NCBI GenBank assembly: GCA_949286405.1
Contig: CASECH010000052.1
Location: 1 to 11,066 of the forward strand
Reading direction: 5' to 3'
Source: an uncultured bacterium
Lineage (GTDB): Bacteria; Cyanobacteriota; Vampirovibrionia; Gastranaerophilales; Gastranaerophilaceae
Length of the DNA stretch: 11,066 nt
The notes below the pieces were generated by a model that made no database searches, had not been told where the DNA came from, and was given only the letters and a program-made list of their open reading frames with translations. Shown here piece after piece: positions 1 to 7,034 of this stretch (position 1 is the first letter of the stretch; each line of letters begins with the position of its first letter). Position numbers and translations under genes: made by a program.

Positions 1-131
1 AGACGCATCTTATGTGAAAGACCATCAAGAGTAAACTTCTTTGGACTATTTTCAGAAGCAATTCTTGCCAACTCTTTCAGAGTTATACCTTCTTTAGCTA
101 TTAGTATTTTTACATATTCTTTTGCAGTCAT
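1..131 (-). CDS. Small HTH-like (XRE-type) DNA-binding protein, N-terminal part only
   Basis: A minus-strand reading frame starts at ATG 131-129 and runs off the left edge, giving 43 codons (MTAKEYVKILIAKEGITLKE, then LARIASENSPKKFTLDGLSH and KMR). The pattern of a short amphipathic helix, the 'GITLKELARIA' helix and then 'TLDGLSHKMR' resembles the turn and recognition helices of small XRE/Cro-like proteins. I know such proteins as short stand-alone ORFs in gut bacteria. No clear Shine-Dalgarno lies upstream of 131, so the start is provisional; no better in-frame ATG is visible further up. It is divergent from the prepilin gene, across a 129-bp gap holding a long palindrome that could be its operator (inference). 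The C-terminus lies outside the window, so family and function are not certain. Confidence 0.5.
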   Translation of the reverse strand, partial: MTAKEYVKILIAKEGITLKELARIASENSPKKFTLDGLSHKMR

Positions 132-181
132 ACATGATAAATTGTACTTTTTATTGATAATATTGACAATTTCTTGTATGT

Positions 182-221
182 TATAACAATAAATAGATAT
201 ATAAATCTACTTATTGTTATA
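182..221. repeat. 40-bp near-perfect AT-rich palindrome in a divergent intergenic region
   Basis: The left arm TATAACAATAAATAGAT (182-198) and right arm ATCTACTTATTGTTATA (205-221) are complementary over 17 bp with a single A/C mismatch. They are separated by the 6-nt spacer ATATAA. No T-tract follows on either strand, so it does not look like an intrinsic terminator. It lies between the divergent HTH-like gene (start 131) and the prepilin gene (start 261). It sits 14 bp downstream of a perfect TTGACA (163-168), and the TATAAC at 182-187 is part of the left arm. A dimeric-regulator operator overlapping a promoter is the simplest reading, but the role is inferred. Confidence 0.6.
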
Positions 222-260
222 TATATCAATATATTGTTAATAAATCTTAAAGGAGGTTTT

Positions 261-992
261 ATGAAAAATGGTTTTACTTTAGCTGAAATACTCATAACAC
301 TAGGAATTTTAGGAGTTTTATCTGCAATTTTAATGCCTACACTGGTGCAAAACTATAAAAGAGAGGCAATATCAGCAAAATTAAAAAAATTTTACTCTGT
401 TTCAAATCAAGCTATAAAAATGTCAGAATTAAGGAATGGGCCAAAGGAAGAATGGAAAGGGTGTGTAGGAGGTAATACTGCAATCGAAAATAAAATGCCA
501 TGTTCTGATTGGTATAATATATATTTAAAAGATTTTTTAAAGACAACTCGTGTAGAACATAATAATAGCGGATATCAGTATACTTTAGCCTATTTCCCAG
601 ATGGTAGCCTTATGGTAATAAAAAGTGGATATGATATTTTCTTCTATCCTTATGCCAAAGATTATAATAAAACTGATTTAACTAATGTGGCAAGACCTCA
701 TAATGGAAAAAAATGCTTTATGTTTACTTTTACTCCAAACATTATAGCAAATACTACCCCATACACAAGTGGAAAAGGGATTGAACCTTATAAGAGTTTA
801 GTATGTGAAAAAATTAATGATTCTAACGGAAATGAAGTAGAAGTCTGTAATAATCCTGATAATGAAGACGAACTAATTAATAATCCATTATATGGATGTA
901 ATGATAGTCAATCTTCTAAAAGAGCATATTGTACAGCTTTAATACAATATTACAACTGGAAAATCACTAAAAATTACCCCTTAAAACTTTAA
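261..992 (+). CDS. Type IV prepilin-like / type II secretion pseudopilin protein
   Basis: The 243-aa protein begins MKNGFTLAEILITLGILGVL, a class III prepilin leader. Prepilin peptidase should cut after Gly4, leaving Phe as residue +1 with the expected Glu at +5 (Glu9), followed by the hydrophobic assembly helix to about residue 25. The product is therefore an inner-membrane-assembled pilin or pseudopilin subunit with a ~210-residue exported C-terminal domain. That domain has seven cysteines (68, 81, 152, 182, 196, 213, 224), so disulfides are likely. The ATG at 261 is chosen because AAAGGAGGT (249-257) sits just upstream and because it places the leader correctly; an in-frame ATG at 174 would add 29 residues and destroy the prepilin signal. 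No other pilus assembly genes are adjacent, so it may be an isolated minor pilin or pseudopilin. The exact appendage is unknown. Confidence 0.88.
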   Translation: MKNGFTLAEILITLGILGVLSAILMPTLVQNYKREAISAKLKKFYSVSNQAIKMSELRNGPKEEWKGCVGGNTAIENKMPCSDWYNIYLKDFLKTTRVEHNNSGYQYTLAYFPDGSLMVIKSGYDIFFYPYAKDYNKTDLTNVARPHNGKKCFMFTFTPNIIANTTPYTSGKGIEPYKSLVCEKINDSNGNEVEVCNNPDNEDELINNPLYGCNDSQSSKRAYCTALIQYYNWKITKNYPLKL

Positions 993-1044
993 TAATTTAT
1001 GTAAATCATTTGTCATCATAAAATAAATGAGATAATATCTAAAT

Positions 1045-2340
1045 ATGAATAAATATGATCTTATTGTTGTTGGAGGAGGAACTGCCGGCTGTGCAGCAGC
1101 ATACACAGCAGGCAAGTTAGGACTAAAAACTGTATTAATTGAAAAAAACATCCATCTTGGCGGTACTATTACATCTGCCTTGGTTGTACCAGCTATGAAG
1201 TCTGGAGAACACCAGATAAATACTGATTTTTATAAGCGTCTTATAGCTGAATTGCAGACTATGGGTGGACAAGCAACATATCAGGATAATCCAGGGTGGT
1301 TTAATCCTGAACTTACCAAAATTGCACTTGATAATCTTATGGCAGAAGCCGGTGTTGAAGTATTTTTCGATACTCATATTACTGATGTAATAATTAAAAA
1401 TAATAACATCAAATCTATAGTTATTTCAAAAGAAATGTTATCTGTATATAACGAAAAGATAGAAAGCAAAGATAAAACATTATCTGCATCTATCGATACG
1501 AAATACGTTATTGATGCGACAGGGAATTGCGAAATTGGAAAATTATGTGGTTGTGAATTTTTGGAAGAAAAACATGAAGAACAACCTGTTAGCTTAAGAT
1601 TTATGATGGGCGGAGTTGATGTACCATATTTTGCAAACTGGCTTAAGCACTATGATAAAGATAGAAATGTCACTACAGTAGAAGATATAAATGGCTTTAT
1701 ACATCTATCTACGGCTTATACGTGGGACAAAGATAAAAACTGGGCTTTAAGTCCTCTATTTGAGGATGCAGTTGCAAAAGGGATACTCAAAGATCATGAC
1801 AGAAACTATTTCCAGATATTTACTGTAGCTGGAATGCCTTCTACAATTGCCTTTAACTGTCCTAGAGTAATTGATTACACTGATACCCTAAGAGTAGAAA
1901 ATATGTCAAAAGCCTTGATTTTAGCGAGAAAAAACATTTATAGACTTGCTAATTTTTGTCGAATATATTTTCCAGGATTTGAAAACAGCTATATCTCAAA
2001 TATTGCTGATATGCTTGGGATAAGGGTTTCAAGACGTATTAAAGGTAAATATATTTATACAATTAATGACGTAAAAAATGGTAAACAATTTGACCATCCT
2101 GTAGTTGTTTCAAATTATCCGATAGACGTTCATAATGCCCAAAAAGATCAATCAACTTTAGTTATGGTAAAAGACTATACACTACCAATTGAAAGTTTAA
2201 TGTCTGCAGATATAGATAACTTGTATGTCGCAGGTAGATGCATATCAGCAGATTTTATGGCTCAAGGAGCACTAAGAGTCCAAGCAAGTTGTTTTTCAAT
2301 GGGCGAGGGAATTAGCAAATATATTGCTTCTTTATCCTAG
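1045..2340 (+). CDS. FAD-dependent oxidoreductase (PF12831 FAD_oxidored type)
   Basis: This 431-aa flavoprotein opens with a Rossmann dinucleotide-binding motif (GGGTAG, residues 10-15) and an acidic end of strand 2 (Glu33 in LIEK) for the FAD ribose. The 'HLGGTITSA' segment (38-45) follows. 'VIDATGN' (155-161), 'GIRVSRRIKGKY' (325-336) and the C-terminal 'NLYVAGRCISADFMAQGALR' block (392-411) are the hallmarks of the PF12831 family, which binds FAD non-covalently in the cytoplasm. Substrates in this family vary widely and nothing here fixes one. The start at 1045 lacks a strong Shine-Dalgarno (only a distant GAGA), but it places the Rossmann motif at the expected distance. The stop codon lies in a CTAG shared with the stop of the opposing flavoprotein gene. 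No partner gene or clear terminator separates it from the prepilin gene 52 bp upstream. Confidence 0.85.
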   Translation: MNKYDLIVVGGGTAGCAAAYTAGKLGLKTVLIEKNIHLGGTITSALVVPAMKSGEHQINTDFYKRLIAELQTMGGQATYQDNPGWFNPELTKIALDNLMAEAGVEVFFDTHITDVIIKNNNIKSIVISKEMLSVYNEKIESKDKTLSASIDTKYVIDATGNCEIGKLCGCEFLEEKHEEQPVSLRFMMGGVDVPYFANWLKHYDKDRNVTTVEDINGFIHLSTAYTWDKDKNWALSPLFEDAVAKGILKDHDRNYFQIFTVAGMPSTIAFNCPRVIDYTDTLRVENMSKALILARKNIYRLANFCRIYFPGFENSYISNIADMLGIRVSRRIKGKYIYTINDVKNGKQFDHPVVVSNYPIDVHNAQKDQSTLVMVKDYTLPIESLMSADIDNLYVAGRCISADFMAQGALRVQASCFSMGEGISKYIASLS

Positions 2341-3701
2341 TGCTTTACTTTTTTAATCTTTCCTGAAAGTATTTGAGCGGCGTTTAAAAGCGGATCTATT
2401 GTTGGAGAATAAGGCGGTGCATAAGTTAAATCATTTTTATAAAACTCATCTACTGTCATATGTGCAAGAATAGCTGAGGTTAAAGTATTTATTCTTTTAT
2501 CTGCATCACCTGCACCTACTGCTTGTGCACCAAGAATTAAACCAGTTTTTGAGTCTGCAACAAGTTTAAGGGTTATATTATTTACATCAGGCATATAACC
2601 TACTTTATCATATTTCGTAATTATAGTCGAAATCGTTTTATAACCTAGTGATTTAGCCTTCTTTTCAGTTAACCCTGTCATTGAAATAGTTAAATTAAGA
2701 CATCTTGTAACTGCTGATCCTAATACACCATAAAATTTATCTTCAAGCCCAGATGCGTTCATTGCAGCAGTTCTACCTTCTTTATTAGCTGTAGAACCAA
2801 GTGGCATCCATATTTTTGATCCATCAATTACTAAAGTTGCTTCTACACAATCTCCGCAAGCGTATATATCAGGAATATTAGTTTCCATTTTTTCATTTAC
2901 TTTGATAGCTCCCGTTTCTCCAAGCTCAATTCCGGCATCTTGTGCTAACTCAGAATTTGGTCTTACTCCAACGCATAAAACTACAAAATCAGCATCAATG
3001 CATTTCCCCGAATTTGTATACACAGCTTTGACTCCATCCAAATCTCCACAAAATTCTGTCACCAATTCTGAAGTTAAAATTTTAAAACGTCCGTCATTAA
3101 TTGACTCTAATTGTGTTTCAATTAATTCAGAAATTTCGTCATCCAAAGAAGGCATTACATGTTTAGAATTTTCTATTAGAGTTACATCTAAATTCTGTCT
3201 TACAAATGCCTCTAAGAGTTCCATACCAATGTATCCGCCGCCAACAACTACAACTTTATTTGATTTTAAAGCCATTTGCTTTATATTTATACCATCTTCA
3301 ATTTTTCTCAAGGTAAATATATTAGGTAAATTTACATTCTTAATATCGGGAATTATTGGCCTTGCACCTATCGCAATAATTAACTTGTCATATTTTACGA
3401 GATATGAATTATTATCTTCCAAATTTTCTATCAGTACTTGTTTAGAATTTGGAAGAATTTTTATTGCTTTAGATTTGAGATGAATATGAATACCCTTTTG
3501 TTCAAATTCCTCTGGAGATCTGACTAAAAGCATTTGATAATCTTCAAAATTACCTTCAATATAATATGGAAGCCCACAAGATGAGTATGACACGTGGGTA
3601 TCATCTGTGTATAAATCAATTTCTGCATCCGGTAATAATCTTTTTGCTTTAGCAGCAGCTTTTGCTCCTGCAGCAACACCGCCTAAAATAACTATTTTCA
3701 T
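2337..3701 (-). CDS. CoA-disulfide reductase / NADH oxidase-like flavoprotein disulfide reductase
   Basis: The 454-aa protein has the two-Rossmann architecture of the pyridine nucleotide-disulfide oxidoreductase superfamily. The FAD motif is GGVAAG (7-12), the NAD(P) motif is GGGYIG (154-159), and the FAD-phosphate motif is YACGD (280-284). A dimerisation domain follows from about 330. A single redox cysteine, Cys42 in SYSSCGLPYY, replaces the CxxxxC pair. This is as in CoA-disulfide reductase, NADH oxidase/peroxidase and persulfide reductases. The C-terminal YAPPYSPTIDP (427-437) is the substrate-side motif of the CoA-disulfide reductase branch. Glu177 at the end of the second NAD strand hints at NADH preference (inference). 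No rhodanese domain is fused. The likely role is reducing low-molecular-weight disulfides, persulfides or oxygen. A 46-aa ORF lies 49 bp upstream on the same strand and may be co-transcribed. Confidence 0.85.
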   Translation of the reverse strand: MKIVILGGVAAGAKAAAKAKRLLPDAEIDLYTDDTHVSYSSCGLPYYIEGNFEDYQMLLVRSPEEFEQKGIHIHLKSKAIKILPNSKQVLIENLEDNNSYLVKYDKLIIAIGARPIIPDIKNVNLPNIFTLRKIEDGINIKQMALKSNKVVVVGGGYIGMELLEAFVRQNLDVTLIENSKHVMPSLDDEISELIETQLESINDGRFKILTSELVTEFCGDLDGVKAVYTNSGKCIDADFVVLCVGVRPNSELAQDAGIELGETGAIKVNEKMETNIPDIYACGDCVEATLVIDGSKIWMPLGSTANKEGRTAAMNASGLEDKFYGVLGSAVTRCLNLTISMTGLTEKKAKSLGYKTISTIITKYDKVGYMPDVNNITLKLVADSKTGLILGAQAVGAGDADKRINTLTSAILAHMTVDEFYKNDLTYAPPYSPTIDPLLNAAQILSGKIKKVKH

Positions 3702-3750
3702 AATAGCTTTAATATAACGAAATCGTAAATTTAAAACATTAGACAGTATA

Positions 3751-3891
3751 CTAATTTATACCTGATGTATTTAATATAACACCTTTCATAAATTCACAAT
3801 ATGCATCAATATCATCTTGAAATTGCTCTGTCTTTTCCACCAAATGAGTTATTTCAACAATAATTTTTTCATTTTCAAAATCTTCGTACAT
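3751..3891 (-). CDS. Small acidic protein of unknown function, 46 aa
   Basis: A short minus-strand ORF starts at ATG 3891-3889 and ends at TAG 3753-3751. A good GGAG Shine-Dalgarno (complement of 3898-3901) lies 6 nt before the ATG. The product starts MYEDFENEKIIVEITHLVEK and is strongly acidic (11 Asp/Glu against 3 Lys). It contains a probable amphipathic helix across residues 8-35 and one cysteine (Cys32). I do not recognise a family. It sits 49 bp ahead of the CoA-disulfide reductase-like gene and 99 bp after the sugar permease, all on one strand. It could be a small partner co-transcribed with the reductase, or an independent small protein. Support is the ribosome binding site plus the otherwise empty ~290-bp gap; coding status needs homologues. 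Confidence 0.5.
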   Translation of the reverse strand: MYEDFENEKIIVEITHLVEKTEQFQDDIDAYCEFMKGVILNTSGIN

Positions 3892-3952
3892 TTTACACTC
3901 CGTAATCAACAACTATTACTTTACAAACTAAATTACGGAATCGGAATAAATA

Positions 3953-3972
3953 ATCTTTAATAAATAAAAGAT
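3953..3972 (-). terminator. Possible weak terminator after the sugar permease gene
   Basis: On the minus strand ATCTTT and AAAGAT form a 6-bp stem with an 8-nt AT loop, followed by ATTATTTATT. This lies 19 bp past the permease stop. The stem has only one G:C pair and the tail is interrupted by A residues, so it may not terminate at all. Confidence 0.22.
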
Positions 3973-3990
3973 AAATGTTACAAAAATTTA

Positions 3991-4875
3991 TTAATCAATT
4001 TCATTATATACAAGTTTTTTTCTCAAATTCCACTGAATTAGAGTTAGAACAAAAATTATTATGAATAAAACATAAGCAATAGCACTAGCCTTTCCTATGT
4101 TGAAAAACTCAAAAGCATTTTTATATATAGCGTATACCAGCACATTTGTGCTATCTAAAGGACCGCCTTGAGTCATTAAATATATCAAATCAAATACTTG
4201 AAATGAACTTATAGCAGTGATTATTACAACAAAAAATATTGTAGGAGATAAAAGCGGGATAGTTACATTCTTAAATGTTTGAAAAGAGTTTGCACCATCG
4301 ATTTTTGCTGCCTCAAACATACTTTGAGAAATACCACTTAATGCAGAAAGAAATATAATCATATTGTACCCAATCAACTTCCATACAGATACAATAATCA
4401 TAGCAGGCATTGCAAAATTTACATCATAAAGCCAATTTATATGCATATGTAATATATGATTCAAAAAACCAATATTAGGGTCAAAAATCCACTCCCAAAT
4501 AACTCCTATAACTATCATTGGTGTTATAAAAGGTAAAAAATATGCTGTTTTAAAAAATTCACTACCCCTAATTTTTGAATTCAGAATACTTGCTAATATC
4601 ATAGGAATAATAACACCAAGCACAGAAGTAGAAACAGCGAATACAACTGTATTGATTAAAATTTTGAAAAATAATAGGTCTGAAAAAATCTCCCTATAAT
4701 TATCAAAACCGACAAACTCCATAGGATTTAACAAATCCCATTTAACAAAACTTAGCCCAAAAGAACAAAATACCGGAATAATTATAAATAAAACAGTACC
4801 AACTAGAGCAGGTAAAATAAATAACCACCCTGCAATTTTTTGATTATTAGAAATATTCTCGAATAACTTTTTCAT
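3991..4875 (-). CDS. Sugar ABC transporter permease, MalF/UgpA type
   Basis: The 294-aa integral membrane protein begins MKKLFENISNNQKIAGWLFI and has about six hydrophobic segments: roughly 15-38, 72-98, 110-130, 155-178, 210-232 and 262-282. The cytoplasmic EAA loop, which docks onto the ATPase, is visible as EAAKIDGANSFQTFKNVTIP (188-207), with the conserved Gly and Pro. Periplasmic features such as FVGFDNYREI (54-63) and MTQGGPLDSTNV (234-245) are typical of the MalF/UgpA-like subunit for carbohydrate or glycerol-3-phosphate uptake. The ATG at 4875 is chosen because the open frame upstream (to 5055) runs antisense through the phosphohexomutase gene and lacks transporter character. No Shine-Dalgarno precedes 4875. 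The usual second permease (MalG/UgpE type), binding protein and ATPase are not adjacent, so this is an orphan subunit here. The substrate cannot be assigned. Confidence 0.87.
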   Translation of the reverse strand: MKKLFENISNNQKIAGWLFILPALVGTVLFIIIPVFCSFGLSFVKWDLLNPMEFVGFDNYREIFSDLLFFKILINTVVFAVSTSVLGVIIPMILASILNSKIRGSEFFKTAYFLPFITPMIVIGVIWEWIFDPNIGFLNHILHMHINWLYDVNFAMPAMIIVSVWKLIGYNMIIFLSALSGISQSMFEAAKIDGANSFQTFKNVTIPLLSPTIFFVVIITAISSFQVFDLIYLMTQGGPLDSTNVLVYAIYKNAFEFFNIGKASAIAYVLFIIIFVLTLIQWNLRKKLVYNEID

Positions 4876-4880
4876 ATCTA

Positions 4881-4897
4881 TGTTACAATTATACAAT
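4881..4897. promoter_or_regulatory. Overlapping divergent -10 elements between permease and phosphohexomutase genes
   Basis: On the plus strand TGTTACAAT (4881-4889) matches an extended -10 (TGNTACAAT). A second TACAAT lies at 4892-4897 with TTTTCA (4869-4874) 17 bp upstream. On the minus strand a perfect TATAAT occupies 4893-4888, directly preceded by TG. The opposite-strand elements share bases, so only one polymerase could occupy the site at a time. For the minus gene, initiation ~7 nt downstream of TATAAT would leave a 5' leader of only about 5-7 nt, fitting the absence of a Shine-Dalgarno there. No good minus -35 is visible. Confidence 0.45.
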
Positions 4898-4925
4898 AAT
4901 GATAAAAATAAGGGGAGAATTTTAT

Positions 4926-6389
4926 ATGAAAAAATATGAACATGCATTTGGTAAAAATGACATAAGAGGCATTTATGGAGACGATATAACTGAAGATTTG
5001 TATTACAATACAGGCAGAGGGTTTGTAAACTGGTTAAAAAAGCAATCCGGAGCAAATGAGTCTGACATGTGGATAACAGTTACACGAGATGCAAGAACTC
5101 ATTCTCCATCTTTAGAGGAAGCTTTATGCAAAGGTATTACATCAACAGGAGCTAATGTTGTTAAACTAGGACTAGCACCAACCCCAATCGGTTATTATTC
5201 AGAAGTTGTAGGACTACCTGCTTGTGTAACTGATAACAAACAAGTTATTGCGGCAGCAATAATTACTGCAAGCCATAACCCAAAAGAGTATAATGGACTT
5301 AAAATGACATATGCAAAACGAACACTTACTGAAGCACAAATTGCAGAAGTAAAAGAGCATACTTTTGAAGAAATAGAAACAAAAGCTGAACCTAGTAAAA
5401 ATCTTGGACAGGTAAAAGAATATAATATTATCCCTGATTATATAAAAGAAATGAAGGGGAAATTTGGTAATATAGGAAATGGGGTAAAAATTGTTGTAGA
5501 TAGCGCAAACGCAACAGGAGGGGTTGTAGGTCCACAGCTATATAAGGAATTAGGATGTGAAGTTATTGAACTTTTTTCTGAACCAGATGGTAATTTCCCT
5601 AACCATCACCCGAATCCAAGTGTTGAAAAAACTCTTGATACACTAAAGGAAACTGTTATAAAAAATAAAGCAGATATAGGAATCGCCTATGACGGTGACA
5701 GCGATAGAATCGGTATAGTTGATCAGGATGGCAAGTTTTTAACAGGTGATAAACTTCTTTTGATATATGCTCAAGATTTAATCGAAGACTGTAAAAAAGA
5801 AGGAACCTGTCCTACTGTAGTAAGTGAAGTAAAATGTTCACAAGTTCTTTATGACACTATAAATACTCTAGGTGGTAAAGCAGTAATGTGTAAAACCGGT
5901 CATGGATATATCAAAGATAAAATGAAAGAAACAAATGCTCTTTTAGCTGGCGAAATGAGCGGTCATACATTCTTCAAAGATCGTTATTACGGTTTTGACG
6001 ATGCTATATATGCAGGTTGCAGAATTATTGAAATCATTTCTCGCCATAAAAAACTAAATCCAAACTTCAAAATTTCTGATATGCTTTCTGCTTTTGATAA
6101 AGTATACTCATCCGAAGAAGTTCGTTTTCCGTGTCCAAACGAATTAAAAAAATCAACTTTAGAAAAAGTAAAAGAATGTGTTGAAAATAATAAAAATCTA
6201 TTCGGTTCACCAATCAAAGATATAATTACTCTTGATGGTATGAGAATTGTGTTTGATGGTGGTTTTGCACTTATAAGACAAAGTAACACAGAACCTGTAT
6301 TCACTCTTAGATTTGAAGCAAAAACAAAAGACGAATGTGATAGATTTAAATCTTGTATGACAGGTCTTTTAGAAAATATTTTAAAATAG
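4926..6389 (+). CDS. Phosphomannomutase/phosphoglucomutase (alpha-D-phosphohexomutase)
   Basis: This cytoplasmic enzyme of 487 aa interconverts hexose 1- and 6-phosphates. It supplies mannose-1-P or glucose-1-P for nucleotide sugars, polysaccharide and cell envelope synthesis. All four family signatures are present in order: TASHNP (114-119) with the phosphoserine Ser116, the Mg-binding DGDSDR (256-261), the sugar-recognition loop GEMSGH (342-347), and the phosphate-binding RQSNTEP (451-457). Length is normal for the PMM/PGM (AlgC/ManB) group, where a GEMSGH loop is usual. Specificity between mannose and glucose cannot be read from sequence alone. The ATG at 4926 is chosen because AGGGGAG (4911-4917) lies 8 nt before it; the in-frame ATG at 4899 has no ribosome binding site. 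It is divergent from a sugar permease and followed 63 bp later by an unknown gene whose start lies in a strong hairpin. Confidence 0.95.
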   Translation: MKKYEHAFGKNDIRGIYGDDITEDLYYNTGRGFVNWLKKQSGANESDMWITVTRDARTHSPSLEEALCKGITSTGANVVKLGLAPTPIGYYSEVVGLPACVTDNKQVIAAAIITASHNPKEYNGLKMTYAKRTLTEAQIAEVKEHTFEEIETKAEPSKNLGQVKEYNIIPDYIKEMKGKFGNIGNGVKIVVDSANATGGVVGPQLYKELGCEVIELFSEPDGNFPNHHPNPSVEKTLDTLKETVIKNKADIGIAYDGDSDRIGIVDQDGKFLTGDKLLLIYAQDLIEDCKKEGTCPTVVSEVKCSQVLYDTINTLGGKAVMCKTGHGYIKDKMKETNALLAGEMSGHTFFKDRYYGFDDAIYAGCRIIEIISRHKKLNPNFKISDMLSAFDKVYSSEEVRFPCPNELKKSTLEKVKECVENNKNLFGSPIKDIITLDGMRIVFDGGFALIRQSNTEPVFTLRFEAKTKDECDRFKSCMTGLLENILK

Positions 6390-6403
6390 CTAGCAAAAAA
6401 CTT

Positions 6404-6459
6404 TTTTCACGAGTTTTACTCCACTGGTGTAGATTTGAGAGGAGTAAAACTCGTGAAAA
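6404..6459 (+). promoter_or_regulatory. Perfect 19-bp hairpin enclosing the ribosome binding site and GTG start of the next gene
   Basis: The left arm TTTTCACGAGTTTTACTCC (6404-6422) is the exact reverse complement of GGAGTAAAACTCGTGAAAA (6441-6459), with an 18-nt loop (6423-6440). The right arm contains the GGAG Shine-Dalgarno (6441-6444) and the GTG start (6453-6455) of the 189-aa downstream gene. In RNA it would mask both elements. No U-tract follows (next bases TTTATAATAATAATT), so it is not a canonical terminator on the plus strand. It begins 14 nt after the phosphohexomutase stop. The structure is seen directly; a role in translational control is inference. Confidence 0.7.
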
Positions 6460-7022
6460 TTTATAATAATAATTCAAACCAATACTTTCAAGGCGTATAC
6501 AGACTACCATTCAGTGAAACTAATAATAGAATAATACTAAAAGAAATTCTACCTAAATACAGAACAATAAAAAAGGATATTCCACAAATATTCTACGGAG
6601 ATACTCCTTTAGAAGAGCCAGTACGTACAGTTATGGACTACATTGCCAAAGAAAATGGAGCCTCTAAAGATTGGCTTGTAAAAAATGTTAAAAATTTTGG
6701 CTTAGACGTACAGCTCCCAGAATATAAACATATAAATATAATATCTTCACAAGCAGATATAGAAACATATTCGGGGATTGTTAAACAGACAATAAAAAAA
6801 ATTAAACAACCAACTTGGAAAAAAATCCTAAATATCTTCCTAAATAATCCAAAAGATTCTTGTCCTCAAGATTTACCAGAACAAGTAAAAAGAGTTTTTT
6901 ACTTACTAGAAACTTACAATAAAGGTAAAAATTATTTCGATAACTTGTTTAACAAAAATTTTAAAGTTGAAAATGTTGCAAATCCTCAAGAATTATTAAA
7001 TAAAATGCTTTCAGAAAAATAA
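6453..7022 (+). CDS. Hypothetical protein, 189 aa, with occluded GTG start
   Basis: I do not recognise this family. The protein starts (M)KIYNNNSNQYFQGVYRLPF and is lysine- and asparagine-rich, with no signal peptide or membrane segment. Residues 53-83 (TPLEEPVRTVMDYIAKENGA, then SKDWLVKNVKNF) and 140-170 look helical. The GTG at 6453 is preferred because the purine-rich GAGAGGAG (6437-6444) sits 8 nt upstream. An in-frame TTG at 6435 has no ribosome binding site before it, and no in-frame ATG occurs until residue 61. The short N-terminal 'N.YFQGVYRLP' stretch reminds me loosely of the N-termini of uncharacterised Gastranaerophilales proteins, but this is weak memory. It follows the phosphohexomutase gene by 63 bp on the same strand and ends before an A/T-type terminator, so it may be the last gene of that unit. 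Confidence 0.72.
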   Translation: MKIYNNNSNQYFQGVYRLPFSETNNRIILKEILPKYRTIKKDIPQIFYGDTPLEEPVRTVMDYIAKENGASKDWLVKNVKNFGLDVQLPEYKHINIISSQADIETYSGIVKQTIKKIKQPTWKKILNIFLNNPKDSCPQDLPEQVKRVFYLLETYNKGKNYFDNLFNKNFKVENVANPQELLNKMLSEK

Positions 7023-7034
7023 AACAATATTTAC

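Noticed and set aside
174..260. In-frame upstream ATG extending the prepilin gene
   Set aside because: It has no ribosome binding site, runs through the palindrome and adds 29 residues before the class III leader; AAAGGAGGT directly precedes the ATG at 261.
2902..3483. 193-codon plus-strand open frame opposite the CoA-disulfide reductase-like gene
   Set aside because: Fully antisense to a gene with clear family motifs, with no recognisable domain or ribosome binding site; a shadow frame.
4876..5055. N-terminal extension of the sugar permease to 5055
   Set aside because: The added 60 residues are antisense to the phosphohexomutase coding sequence and look unlike a permease N-terminus; MKKLFENISNNQ at 4875 is a normal start for the family.
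6435..6452. TTG start for the hypothetical protein
   Set aside because: No Shine-Dalgarno upstream; the purine-rich GAGAGGAG at 6437-6444 fits the GTG at 6453.
6404..6459. Reading the inverted repeat as an intrinsic terminator for the phosphohexomutase gene
   Set aside because: No U-tract follows the right arm and the arm contains the next gene's start signals; on the minus strand there is no converging gene to terminate.
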